A stretch of DNA of 64,000 bases from VXNE01 sp965217825 (lineage in GTDB: Bacteria; Pseudomonadota; Gammaproteobacteria; Pseudomonadales; Azotimanducaceae), in contig OZ244571.1 of NCBI GenBank assembly GCA_965217825.1, positions 2,232,001 through 2,296,000 on the forward strand. Reading direction: 5' to 3'. Position numbers and translations under genes: made by a program. The stretch's first letter is position 1, and the number at the start of each line of letters is the position of its first letter. The notes beneath the pieces were generated by a model. It was not told where the DNA came from and ran no database searches. It worked only from the letters and a program-made list of their open reading frames with translations. Shown piece after piece: positions 23,429 to 32,297 of this stretch.

Positions 23429-24417
23429 CGCTACGCGCCGCCGTCCTGACGGCGCCCTTGTTGCTCGCGGCGTGCCAACCGCCGGCAACCGTCGACGCTC
23501 CGGCGGAGCCCGAGGCGGAGCCCGCACTGTCCCGCGTCACCCGCGAGGGCCCGGTCACGGCGACCATCGCCCTGGCACCGGCCGCGCCGAGACTCGGCGA
23601 TCCGTTGAAGTTGACGCTGACGGTCGAGGCCAAACCGGGCGTGCGTATCGAGATGCCCGACTTCGGCGAAGCGCTGGGCCGGTTTTCCATCCTCGATTTC
23701 ACGCCGCGCCTGACGACCGGTGCCGATGGCGGGGTGATGGCGCGACAGGACTATACGCTGCGCGGCCCGGCGAGCGGTCGGCAACGCATACCGGGATTGC
23801 GCATCGAATATGTCGACGAGCGTGCCGGCGACGCCGCGCCGCGCGAATTGATCACCGACGAGCTTGCCTTCGAGATCGAATCCGTGTTGCCCGAGGGGGC
23901 CGTGGTCGACACGCTGCGCCCCGCGCTCGGGCCGCTGCCCGAACTCCCGGGGGGATGGTGGTCGCGCTGGTGGCTGTGGTTGACGCTTGGCGCTGCGACC
24001 GTCGCCGGCATCGCGTGGGCGGCCACGATCTGGCGCCGACACGCGGTGGAGCATGCCAGGGCAACGGCTTTCGAACGCGCGCTGCGACGCCTGGAGGCGC
24101 TCGAGGGGCGCGGACTGCCCGCGGTGGAGACCGTAGATGCATGGTATGTCGAGCTTTCCGACATCGTGCGCCGTTACATCGAGGATCGCCACGCCGTTCG
24201 CGCGCCGGAACTCACCACCGAGGAGTTCCTGCTTGAAGCGCGTCGTTCGGTGGCTTTCTCCGCGGCGCATCGGGATCTCCTGTCGACTTTCCTTAGCCGT
24301 TGCGACCGGGTCAAGTTCGCGCGCTACAGCCCCCAGGAGGACGAATCGCGCAATGCGCTGCAGGTCGCGCGGCGTTTCTTGACGGAGGCCGAGGCGGACT
24401 TCGCCGAGGCCGCGTGA
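23425..24417 (+). CDS. Bat-operon lipoprotein with a membrane helix
   Basis: A 330-residue exported protein starting at a TTG. The signal ends in a lipobox, LLLAAC, with Cys17 as the probable lipidated residue. Residues about 40-160 are a beta-rich, BatD-like periplasmic domain (RLGDPLKLTLTVEAKPGVRIEMPDFGE is split by loops). A membrane helix follows the WWSRWWLWLTLGAATVAGIAW region near 180-200, and the C-terminal 120 residues are helical and cytosolic with SDIVRRYIEDRHAVRAPELTTEEFL, the pattern of the DUF4381 group. It is sandwiched between the DUF58 and VWA genes, as DUF4381 proteins usually are. Confidence 0.8.
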   Translation: MTLRAAVLTAPLLLAACQPPATVDAPAEPEAEPALSRVTREGPVTATIALAPAAPRLGDPLKLTLTVEAKPGVRIEMPDFGEALGRFSILDFTPRLTTGADGGVMARQDYTLRGPASGRQRIPGLRIEYVDERAGDAAPRELITDELAFEIESVLPEGAVVDTLRPALGPLPELPGGWWSRWWLWLTLGAATVAGIAWAATIWRRHAVEHARATAFERALRRLEALEGRGLPAVETVDAWYVELSDIVRRYIEDRHAVRAPELTTEEFLLEARRSVAFSAAHRDLLSTFLSRCDRVKFARYSPQEDESRNALQVARRFLTEAEADFAEAA

Positions 24418-24419
24418 GC

Positions 24420-25451
24420 ATGGACACGATCACCGCCATCGAATTTCGCGAGCCGCTGTTACTGCTGCTGGCCTTGTTGGCGGCGCCGGTGTTCCTGCTC
24501 GCGCGTCGCGCGCCCGGCCGCCTCGTGTTCTCTTCGCTGCGTATTCTCCCCGACGAGGCTGGCGGCTGGCGCAAGCGGCTGGCGTGGATGCCGGATGCGG
24601 TGTTGTGCCTGGCGCTGATCGCGCTGGTTGTCGCCCTCGCGGGTCCGCGCATCGGCGAGCGTTTCAGCCGCATACATCGCGAGGGGATCGCGATCATGAT
24701 GGTCGTCGATGTCTCCAGCTCGATGCGGGCGCTGGACCTGTCCACGCCCGCGAGGGAACGCACGCGTCTCGAGGCGGTCCAGGACGTGTTTGAAGCCTTT
24801 GTGCTGGGCGATGGAGATCTGCCGGGCCGGCCCGACGACGCCATCGGCCTGGTCTCTTTCGCGGGTTTCGCGGATACCGCCGTGCCTCTGACTCTGGATC
24901 ACAACAATCTCACCGCCGTGGCGCGGGACCTGGATACCGTTAGTGATCGCAGGGAGGATGGCACCGCCATCGGCGACGCCCTGGCGCTCGCTGTCGAGCG
25001 TCTGCGTGAATCGACGGCACAGTCGCGCATCGCCGTGGTATTGACCGACGGCGTCAACAACGCGGGGGTTGAATCGCCGACTGCCGCCGCGGAACTGGCG
25101 CGGTCCATGGGCGTCAAGGTATATACGATCGGCGCGGGCACGACGGGCCTCGCCCCCGTGCGCGTGGAGGACAGGTTTGGCCGGCCGGTGTTGCGCTCGA
25201 TGCGCGTGGAGCTGGACGAGGCGGTGCTGCGGCGCATCGCCGAAGTCTCGGGCGGACGTTTTTTCCGTGCCGAAGACGCCGAAGGGCTCACGCGCGTCTA
25301 TGCGGAGATTGACCGTCTTGAACGTACACGCATCACCGAGGATCGGTTCCGCCAGTACGACGAACTGTTCGCGCTGCCGCTGGCATTCGCCCTGGCGCTG
25401 CTGGCGGTTGGCTGGCTTGGCCGCGGCGCGCTGTTTGCGAGGTTGCCCTGA
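24420..25451 (+). CDS. VWA-domain membrane protein, BatA-like
   Basis: A 343-residue protein with an N-terminal membrane helix pair (about 12-28 and 60-76), a von Willebrand factor A domain and a C-terminal helix (about 318-338). The metal-ion-dependent adhesion site is DVSSS at 97-101 with a later TDGVNN. The ATG at 24420 starts three bases after the preceding stop. In Bacteroides and spirochaetes the BatA/BatB pair contributes to oxygen tolerance and envelope stress; in proteobacteria the role is less clear. The last base of its TGA stop is shared with the following gene. Confidence 0.88.
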   Translation: MDTITAIEFREPLLLLLALLAAPVFLLARRAPGRLVFSSLRILPDEAGGWRKRLAWMPDAVLCLALIALVVALAGPRIGERFSRIHREGIAIMMVVDVSSSMRALDLSTPARERTRLEAVQDVFEAFVLGDGDLPGRPDDAIGLVSFAGFADTAVPLTLDHNNLTAVARDLDTVSDRREDGTAIGDALALAVERLRESTAQSRIAVVLTDGVNNAGVESPTAAAELARSMGVKVYTIGAGTTGLAPVRVEDRFGRPVLRSMRVELDEAVLRRIAEVSGGRFFRAEDAEGLTRVYAEIDRLERTRITEDRFRQYDELFALPLAFALALLAVGWLGRGALFARLP

Positions 25452-26494
25452 TGGATTTCGCGGCACCCGACTGGGTTCACCTCGCGTGGCCGGTCCTGGC
25501 GGTGGTCATCGCCGCCGCGTACTTCGAGCTGCGCACCGGCGAAACCCTTGCGCAGTTCATATCCTTGTCGATGCAGGCGCGTCTGGCCTGGCGTCAGACC
25601 CGCGCGCGCCGTATCACCAAACTGGCGTTGTTTTCGCTGACCCTGGCGCTTGGCGTGCTGGCCCTCATGCGGCCGCAATCGCAGACGGGAACGGAGGTGC
25701 TATCGCGCAACATCACGGCCGATATCATGATCGTTCTGGACGTGTCGAAGAGCATGCTGGCGGAGGACGCGGCACCCAATCGCCTCGCGCGAGCAAAGGC
25801 GGAGATCAACGAACTGCTGGAACGCGTGGATGGCCAGCGCGTTGGCCTGGTGGTGTTTGCCGGGCGCGCGGCCGTCAAGTCGCCGCTGACGTCGGACTAT
25901 GGTTTTTTCCGGTTGGTGTTGCGCGATGTCAATGTCCGGTCGGTGTCGCGCGGCGGGACGCGGATCGGCGATGCCGTGCGCAAGGCGATCGCCGTGTACG
26001 GGCCTGATCGCGGCACGCCGCGCATCATGCTCCTGATCACGGACGGCGAGGATCACGATTCCTATCCGCTGGAGGCCGTGGAGGAAGCCGCGGCCGCCGG
26101 CATTCGCATCGTCGCCATCGGCTTTGGCAGCGAAACCGGCAGCGAGGTCGTTTTGACCGATCCGGAGACGGGCGCCCAAAACGTGTTGCTGAACAGCAAC
26201 GGCAATGTCGTGAGATCAAGGCTGGACGGGAATCTGCTGCGTGATATTGCCATGGCGGCCGAAGGCGTGTACGTCCCGGCGGGAACCTCTGCGGTGGATC
26301 TTGATTCCATCGTCGAGGCCCACATCCGACCGATGGTCGCGGACGTCTCCGCCCGCGTGGTCCGAAAAAACCCGACGGAACACTATCGGTGGTTCGTGCT
26401 GGGTGCCTTGCTGTCCCTGGTGGCCGCCGTGTGGGTCGGATCAACCGGGGGCGGACGCCGAACGCTCGGCCCGACTGAAACGGTGGGCTCGTGA
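25451..26494 (+). CDS. VWA-domain membrane protein, BatB-like
   Basis: A 347-residue paralogue of the preceding protein: two N-terminal helices, a VWA domain with MIDAS motif DVSKS at 97-101, a threonine in GGTRIGDAV and ITDGEDHDS, then a C-terminal helix near 310-330. It should face the periplasm or cytosol according to helix count and could form a heteromer with the BatA-like protein. It overlaps both neighbours by one to four bases, so the whole set is probably one transcript. Confidence 0.88.
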   Translation: MDFAAPDWVHLAWPVLAVVIAAAYFELRTGETLAQFISLSMQARLAWRQTRARRITKLALFSLTLALGVLALMRPQSQTGTEVLSRNITADIMIVLDVSKSMLAEDAAPNRLARAKAEINELLERVDGQRVGLVVFAGRAAVKSPLTSDYGFFRLVLRDVNVRSVSRGGTRIGDAVRKAIAVYGPDRGTPRIMLLITDGEDHDSYPLEAVEEAAAAGIRIVAIGFGSETGSEVVLTDPETGAQNVLLNSNGNVVRSRLDGNLLRDIAMAAEGVYVPAGTSAVDLDSIVEAHIRPMVADVSARVVRKNPTEHYRWFVLGALLSLVAAVWVGSTGGGRRTLGPTETVGS

Positions 26495-28842
26495 CGCTCA
26501 AGCGATGGTGCGACGCAATGCGCCGGTTCGGCGTCGTTGCAGGCGCGTTGGCCGTCCTGGCGGCGTCGGAACCGGTTGGGGACCCGTTCGGGAACCCGTC
26601 CGGGAACCCGTTCGGGAACCCCGATATCGAAACACTGTCGCCCGAAGTGGGCGAACCGGCCGCGGAAGCCGCTACCCCCGAGGATGCGCTCAGCGCGCGC
26701 GGGCGCTACAACGTGGGCCTCGAAGACCTGGACGCCGCCGATTTCGCGGGTGCGGCGGAAGACTTCCTCGCGGCGAGGGACGATGCGCGCGCGGATCCGG
26801 TGCTGCGTTACCGGTCGGCCTTCAACCTGGGACTCGCGTTGGCCGGACAGGCGGACGGGTCCCCGGACGGGTTCCCGGACGGGTCCCCGAACGGGTTGCC
26901 GAATGGCTCAGCCGAAGAAGCGCCCGAGGAGACCATCGAGACGCTGCGTTCCAGCGCGGCATGGTTCAGCGATGCGGCGCGCCTGGCCCCGGAAGGGGAC
27001 GAGGATGCGCGCGTCAACCTTGAAATCGTCCTGCGCCGGATCCAGCAGTTGGCGGATCAGATCAATCAGGACGGCCATCTCGAAGCCCGGCTCGACCGGA
27101 TCATCGACGATCAACGCGGCCTGCGCGACCAGTTGCGACAACTGTTGGCGGACGTGGAATCGGAAGATGGGGCCGACTTCCGATACCGCTTCGAGTCGCT
27201 CGCGGCATCGGAACGCGCGTTGCTGGCGGAAACGGCCGATATCGCCGATCTGGCCGCCGAGGAACGGGGACACCTTGAAGGGCAGGGGGAGGACGCGCTG
27301 GCGCCCGACCAACGCGCGCGGGTGTATCAACTTGGCAATATGGACCACTACCTGCAGCGCGCGAGACAGTCGATGAGCGATACGCGGAGGCGACTGCGCC
27401 GTCTCGAGGGCGAGCGCGCGCATCGCCGGGCCGACTCTGCGCTCGCGGAACTCAAGCGCGCCCGGGAGCAGTTGTTGGATCCTGTCTCCGTACTGAAGGC
27501 GGTAGCCCGCGACGAGGCGTCTGTGGTCGCACACGCCGGCGCGCTGGCCGCGGTTTCGGTTGACGATGGCGAGGAGGGCCCGCCACCGTGGCTTACCGTA
27601 GGGCACCTCACAAACCGACAAGAGGACGCGGCGGCGCGCACCGGCGAAATGTTGCGCCGTCTGGAAGCGGCCGTTGCGGCGACGTCGGCTGGCGAGCCAA
27701 CCGGCGAGCCAACCGACGATCCGGAAGGGCAGCGCACGCGTCAAGCCATCGGCGACGCTATTCCGCACGTGCGCGAGGCGCTCGACGCCATGCGTTCGGC
27801 CCTGTCCGCGTTCGGCGGGGCAGCGGTGCCCGATGCCGCGCGGGCAGGGGCGCGCGCGGTCGCCGCGCTCTCTCGGGCGATCGAACGCTTCGCGGGGTTG
27901 CGCGAACTGATAGAGATCGCCTATGCCGATCAGGCGCGTACAGTGGCGCTGTTGGGAGCTGATGCGGAGGAAACGCAGGCAGACCTGCGTGAGCGCCTGG
28001 CAAGGGCGGCGGTGGACGACAATCGCGCGCGTCTGCAACGAATGGAGGCGATGCTGTTGGACACGCTGGCGCAAGCGTCGGCTGAAGGCGATGACGGGGC
28101 CGCCGAGGAGCGCTACGAACTTGCCGAAAGGCTGCGCGGGGAAGCCCTGGAAGCCCTGGCTGGTGCGTCGCAGGCGTTGGCGGCGGGCGGCGAGGCGGAC
28201 ATTCCGGCGCGATTGGCCCTCGAACGCCTCGAAGCGCTGCGGCGCCTGTTCTTCAGTATTGTCGAGCATCTCCAGGAGTTGCTGGCCGAGCAAACCGATA
28301 CGCACGACCAGACCGCGACGGTACAGGTCGAGCCGGAGACCGCGCCGCCGCTCGGTTTCGTCGCCCAGCGCCAGGCGGCCCATGCCAAGACGGGGGCGGC
28401 GCTCGGCGAAGCGCTGGCGGCGCAGACGGATGCCGCGCGTGGCGATGAGGATGCCGAAGCCGCAGAGAACATCGCGGAAGCGACCCAGGAGATGCGTGCG
28501 GGGACCGCGCGAATGCGCGGCGCTGCCGCGACGGTTTCCGCTGCGGCAGAGGCTGCCCAGGGCATGTCGCCCCACCTCGAGCCGGCGCTGGCTGACCAGC
28601 TCGCTGCCATCGGTCATATCGAGAATGCGATTCGGCTGTTGCGCCCGCCATCTCCAGAGGACGAGGACTCTGGCGGCGAGCAACAGCAACAGGAAGCGGC
28701 GGCGCAACCCGAGCCGGCGGAACAGATGTCGCGTCGGCAGGCGCTGCAGCGGCTGCAGGCCGTGCGGGACCGGGAGGCTGAGCGGCAGCGGCGGCGACAG
28801 CGCGACCCGGCGCCGCCGGAACCGGTGGAGAAGGACTGGTGA
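26491..28842 (+). CDS. Large helical Bat-operon protein, unknown
   Basis: A 783-residue, very acidic and alanine/glutamate-rich protein that I do not recognise by domain. It has a short hydrophobic N-terminus (residues 12-27) that may be a signal. Residues 55-200 resemble a TPR-like unit (GRYNVGLEDLDAADFAGAAEDF), as in BatC, and the remainder is predicted long helices or coiled coil. Three in-frame 12 bp repeat tracts occur: DPFGNPSGNPFGNP at 31-44, DGSPDGFPDGSPNG near 122-137, and GEPTGEPT near 401. The GTG start overlaps the BatB-like stop and its TGA overlaps the next GTG. Position suggests a BatC equivalent enlarged by helical sequence. Confidence 0.75.
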   Translation: MTLKRWCDAMRRFGVVAGALAVLAASEPVGDPFGNPSGNPFGNPDIETLSPEVGEPAAEAATPEDALSARGRYNVGLEDLDAADFAGAAEDFLAARDDARADPVLRYRSAFNLGLALAGQADGSPDGFPDGSPNGLPNGSAEEAPEETIETLRSSAAWFSDAARLAPEGDEDARVNLEIVLRRIQQLADQINQDGHLEARLDRIIDDQRGLRDQLRQLLADVESEDGADFRYRFESLAASERALLAETADIADLAAEERGHLEGQGEDALAPDQRARVYQLGNMDHYLQRARQSMSDTRRRLRRLEGERAHRRADSALAELKRAREQLLDPVSVLKAVARDEASVVAHAGALAAVSVDDGEEGPPPWLTVGHLTNRQEDAAARTGEMLRRLEAAVAATSAGEPTGEPTDDPEGQRTRQAIGDAIPHVREALDAMRSALSAFGGAAVPDAARAGARAVAALSRAIERFAGLRELIEIAYADQARTVALLGADAEETQADLRERLARAAVDDNRARLQRMEAMLLDTLAQASAEGDDGAAEERYELAERLRGEALEALAGASQALAAGGEADIPARLALERLEALRRLFFSIVEHLQELLAEQTDTHDQTATVQVEPETAPPLGFVAQRQAAHAKTGAALGEALAAQTDAARGDEDAEAAENIAEATQEMRAGTARMRGAAATVSAAAEAAQGMSPHLEPALADQLAAIGHIENAIRLLRPPSPEDEDSGGEQQQQEAAAQPEPAEQMSRRQALQRLQAVRDREAERQRRRQRDPAPPEPVEKDW
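26569..26620 (+). repeat. 12 bp tandem repeat (CGGGAACCCGTC type)
   Basis: Four imperfect 12-base units encode DPFG/NPSG/NPFG. The same unit occurs in reverse complement at 26854-26901 in the same gene. Confidence 0.85.
26854..26901 (+). repeat. 12 bp tandem repeat (GACGGGTTCCCG type)
   Basis: Four units at an exact 12-base period encode DGSP/DGFP/DGSP/NGLP. The unit is the reverse complement of that at 26569-26620, so the two tracts can pair as an inverted repeat. Confidence 0.9.
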
Positions 28843-31499
28843 AGCGTTGCGGTATCGCTTGGGTGGCCCTTGGGCTAGCGGCGCTAGCCGTGCCGGCCGG
28901 GGCACAGACGCTTGAAGTAAGCGTAGAGTCCCGAGAAATCTATGCGGGCATGCCATTTACGCTCCTATTGTCGGCGCAGGGCTTCGAGGAGCAGGCGCCG
29001 CCTGCCGCTCCCGACCTGGCGATCGACGGCTGCCGCGTGACCTACCTCGGCATGACGCCCAGCGTTTCGCAACAGATCCAGATCGCGGGCGGTCGCCGGT
29101 CGGAGTGGCGGAAGGTGACGTTCGTCTACCGTTGGCAGGTGACGGCGCCATCCGCCGGCCGCTACACGGTGCCGGCCCTGACCCTGTCCCAGGGATCGAA
29201 GTCCGCCGCGAGCCCCGCCGCCGCGTTCGATGTCGGCGATCTTGAGCAGAGCACCGACATGGTTATCCGCGTGCGTTTGCCGCAGCGACCGGTGTGGGTC
29301 GGCGAGACGTTCGACGGCGTCGTCGAGTGGTTGTTGGCGCGGGATGTCGAGAGCTACGAGTTGGTCGTGCCCTTGTTCGAGATAGATGCGGTGCGCGTCG
29401 AAGGTGCGGATGTCGGCGGACGGACGCGGTCGTTTCGGGCCGGCGCCCGGGTCATCGATCTGCCCATGCAACAGGATCGGCTGCGGGAAGACGGGATCGA
29501 CTACACGCGCATCAGCTTTCCATTCCGCGCCACGGCGACCCGCGCGCAGACGTTCGACCTGGACCCGGTGCGTGTCGTGGCCCGCCTGGAATCGGCTGGA
29601 GATCGAGGCTTTTTCGGTTTCCCGTCCTTCGGCCGCGCGCGCGGCGCGTTGTTCCAGGCGTCGGGAGAACGGCATCAACTCGTCGTGCGCCCGCTGCCGG
29701 AGAGCGGCCGCCCGCACAACTTCGTCAATGCTGTCGGCGGCGGGTTCTCCATCGAAGTACAAGCCAGCCGCACCGTGGTCAGCGTGGGAGATCCGATCGA
29801 ACTGACGTTGCGAATTCGGGGCGACGGCGAACTCGAAGGACTGAGTTTGCCGACGTTGCTCGGCGAGGGAGGTTTGCCGCCGACGCTGTTTTCGGTTCCC
29901 GCCACCGCTGCGGTCGGCAGCGTCGATCGACAGACCCGCACCAAGACCTTTGCCGTCACGGCCCGCGTCTTGAGCGCGGAGGTACGCGAGATTCCACCCA
30001 TTGCCTTCGCTTACTTCGACCCGAACAGGGGCGAGTACATAACGGTCTCCAGCCGGCCAGTCGCGCTTTCCGTCACCGGCGGCAACGTGGTGGGCGCCGG
30101 CGACGTCACAGCGGTCGCCGCGCCCGCTCCGACGTCTACCGCAGCCTTGGAGCCGCCGCGCGCAGTGTCGACGGCTGCCTTCATCGGTGCCGACATGTCC
30201 TTGAGCGCGGTGAACCGGACGCTGGCCCTGCCCTGGGGCTCGACCATCGCGCCGTTGCCGATGGTGCTGCTGTACCTGCTTCCGCTCGCGCTCGGCGGAC
30301 TGCGTGTCTGGCAGATGCGCACGGCGGCGCGGCGCGGTCGACGGCGTGAAATCGCTCGCGCCCGGCGCGAAGTGGAGCGCGTTCTCAAATCCGGCGGAGC
30401 CGCGCGCGAGATGGCGCCGCAAGCACTCAACGCGATGCGGGTGCTGGCGCGCCTTACCGGCAATGAAGACGCGCTGGGTGCTCGGGCACTCGAATGGCTT
30501 GAAACCTCGGCATTCGATCCTGCGGCGGCCGGCGAACCGCTCGACGGGGAAATCGTCGCGGCGGTTCGCGCGCTTGCGCGGGAATGGGAAGGTCGAGCCG
30601 GGCCAGGCACCCTGCCCCCCTCGGCGACCGCAGCGCTGTGCGTTGTCTTCGGCGCCGCTGTGGCCTTGGCTGCCGACGCAAGTGCTCCGTCATCGCCCGA
30701 GACGCAACCTCTCGTCCCCGCTACGGAACCCGGATTGACGATGCTGAACGATATCGAGCGGGCCCGCCAGGTTTACCGGCAGGCGCTGGAAGAACAGGAT
30801 CCCGTGCGTCGGGCGCGTCATTTCGCCGACGCCGAGCGTTCTCTGCGCGGAGCGGCGGCGTCGCGACCGGCACCGGAACTCGTTGCCGACTGGGGCAATG
30901 CCGCGCTTGGCGCCGGCGATTCCGGCCGCGCGACGCTGGCTTTCCGGCGCGCGCTGGCGGTACAGCCGAACCACGAGCGCGCGGCGAGGAACCTCGCGTG
31001 GCTGCGCGACCGCGCGCCGCCCTGGTTGTCGCGTCCCGCGAGCGGGGGTGCTCTCGACTCGCTGCTGTTCTGGCGCGATCTGTTTTCCGTTTCGCAGCGC
31101 TATTGGATGGCGGGTGGCGTGTTCGCCCTCGCCGTGCTGCTGCTGACGCCGTGGCCGACGCGGCGCATGCGCCTGTTGCGACGGATGTCCGTTGTGCCGA
31201 TTGCGTTGTGGGCGATTGCGGCCGGGTCGGCCCTGTTGTCCCAGAGCGCACCGCCCGAGGGGGTGGTGGTGATCGACGGCGCGCCGCTGCGTTCCGCCGA
31301 CAGCGCGGGCGCACGGCTGGCTTTTGCGCATCCGTTGCCGGCGGGCGCCGAAGTCACCATCCTGGAGACCCGCGACGGTTGGTTGCGCATCGCCCTGGCG
31401 GATGGCACTCCCGGGTGGATCATGGCGAACAGCGTAGCGGCCGTGCGCCAGTCTCAGTCCCAGACGGACTCCCAAGCGCCGGTTTCGACGAAGCGGTAG
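28839..31499 (+). CDS. BatD-BatE-like fusion protein with TPR and SH3-like domain
   Basis: An 886-residue protein that appears to join two Bat proteins. A signal peptide (residues 1-22, ending AGAQ) leads into a BatD-type periplasmic beta-sandwich region (about 24-450), with YAGMPFTLLLSAQGF and WVGETFDGVVEWL typical of the family. A membrane helix near 468-488 is followed by a helical cytosolic part, a second hydrophobic segment near 590-610, TPR repeats (about 640-720, with WGNAALGAGDSGRATLAFRRAL), two more helices (near 752-772 and 785-800) and a C-terminal SH3-like domain ending LRIALADGTPGWIMANSV. BatE has the TPR-plus-SH3 plan. Its last 29 codons are duplicated at 33554 onwards. Confidence 0.82.
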   Translation: MKRCGIAWVALGLAALAVPAGAQTLEVSVESREIYAGMPFTLLLSAQGFEEQAPPAAPDLAIDGCRVTYLGMTPSVSQQIQIAGGRRSEWRKVTFVYRWQVTAPSAGRYTVPALTLSQGSKSAASPAAAFDVGDLEQSTDMVIRVRLPQRPVWVGETFDGVVEWLLARDVESYELVVPLFEIDAVRVEGADVGGRTRSFRAGARVIDLPMQQDRLREDGIDYTRISFPFRATATRAQTFDLDPVRVVARLESAGDRGFFGFPSFGRARGALFQASGERHQLVVRPLPESGRPHNFVNAVGGGFSIEVQASRTVVSVGDPIELTLRIRGDGELEGLSLPTLLGEGGLPPTLFSVPATAAVGSVDRQTRTKTFAVTARVLSAEVREIPPIAFAYFDPNRGEYITVSSRPVALSVTGGNVVGAGDVTAVAAPAPTSTAALEPPRAVSTAAFIGADMSLSAVNRTLALPWGSTIAPLPMVLLYLLPLALGGLRVWQMRTAARRGRRREIARARREVERVLKSGGAAREMAPQALNAMRVLARLTGNEDALGARALEWLETSAFDPAAAGEPLDGEIVAAVRALAREWEGRAGPGTLPPSATAALCVVFGAAVALAADASAPSSPETQPLVPATEPGLTMLNDIERARQVYRQALEEQDPVRRARHFADAERSLRGAAASRPAPELVADWGNAALGAGDSGRATLAFRRALAVQPNHERAARNLAWLRDRAPPWLSRPASGGALDSLLFWRDLFSVSQRYWMAGGVFALAVLLLTPWPTRRMRLLRRMSVVPIALWAIAAGSALLSQSAPPEGVVVIDGAPLRSADSAGARLAFAHPLPAGAEVTILETRDGWLRIALADGTPGWIMANSVAAVRQSQSQTDSQAPVSTKR

Positions 31500-31542
31500 A
31501 TGGCGAGCGCCGTGCGGAGTTCCCCAGCGAGACCTCGGGACC
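31411..31542. repeat. 132 bp direct repeat, left copy
   Basis: This segment and 33554-33686 match over about 132 bases with roughly six differences, including one missing C near 31520 in this copy. It spans the last codons of the BatD-BatE gene and the convergent 3' end of an oxidoreductase relic. The offset of 2143 bases encloses the ATPase-DUF4276 cassette. Confidence 0.95.
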
Positions 31543-31660
31543 CACATCCTCAAGGGGCGGATCCAATGCGAGCCGCCGTCGATAGTGATGCCGCCGCCGG
31601 CCCGGGCCGTGTTGAATCGCCACGGCGACTGCTCGTTCGGATCGAAGAAGCCGTCGCGCC
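31454..31660 (-). pseudogene. Gfo/Idh/MocA oxidoreductase relic, left fragment
   Basis: Read on the minus strand this holds a piece from the middle of a Gfo/Idh/MocA-type NAD(P)-dependent oxidoreductase, FFDPNEQSPWRFNTARAGGG then ITIDGGSHWIRPLRMW, joined directly to a C-terminal GPEVSLG segment. The central AGGG-x-DxGSH pattern is a hallmark of the family, whose members oxidise or reduce sugars and related compounds. A one-base deletion shifts the frame inside the duplicated tail, so no product is expected. The right fragment at 33597-34071 holds the missing N-terminus but lacks this middle part. Confidence 0.75.
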
Positions 31661-31673
31661 GGGGGTTGTTCGC

Positions 31674-32297
31674 CTAGTCTGGCATATTGGCGGCGAAGAG
31701 CGCGTCGAAAGCCGCGAACAGCCTGGCGCAGGCGGGGCATCGGTCCTGAACTCGATCAGGGTCGATTCTCTTGAGCAAGTCACTGGCGTGGCGAATTTTG
31801 TGGTACTCACCCTTCTGGGTGGTGCGTGTGGCACTCTTAAGGGCGCTTTCGACATCACTCTTCGGAACGGACTCAATGTCGACGTTGCTCGGCAGGGCGC
31901 TCTGGCGGAATCCCTGGCCATAGTAGTCGGTCAACGCGTCCGGGTCCGCCACAATCCAAGTCTCCATGGTCTGCACCATCAGATGGATCATTTCCTCGTT
32001 AGCGAAGCCCAGGTCCCACCTGTCCCGCCGTTGCAAATGTTCGAGCGGAGCGTTGTTCAACGGGCCTTCGGCATCGACAACTAGCATGACGACATCGGCT
32101 TCCCTGTCTCGGATCGCACTACGGAAACGATGAAATGTTGCGTCGCGGCCACCCCAGCATATAAGCCTCCAGCGCCAAGAACGCTCAATAGCCTCCTGCT
32201 TGACTCGGGCCAGAAAGGCATCGAATCCCTGCCGGAGCATTGCGCGGCCGGAATTGCCTTGCCCGCCACCCTCGACGTAGATGGCGATGCTGATCAC
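31674..32297 (-). CDS. DUF4276 Toprim-like protein, candidate defence effector
   Basis: A 207-residue protein starting at the GTG at 32297, which overlaps the ATPase stop as GTGA. The fold markers of DUF4276, a Toprim-type nuclease family, are visible: IYVEGGG with Glu9 near the start, and VVMLVVDAEGPL with Asp75 and Glu77. IHLMVQTMETWIVADPDAL is typical for the family. Proteins of this kind follow an AAA ATPase in OLD-, PARIS- and RloAB-like anti-phage systems, where the ATPase senses infection and the Toprim protein cuts nucleic acid. I infer the same role here from the pairing alone; the DxE in place of DxD is within the range of the fold. Confidence 0.78.
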   Translation of the reverse strand: MISIAIYVEGGGQGNSGRAMLRQGFDAFLARVKQEAIERSWRWRLICWGGRDATFHRFRSAIRDREADVVMLVVDAEGPLNNAPLEHLQRRDRWDLGFANEEMIHLMVQTMETWIVADPDALTDYYGQGFRQSALPSNVDIESVPKSDVESALKSATRTTQKGEYHKIRHASDLLKRIDPDRVQDRCPACARLFAAFDALFAANMPD

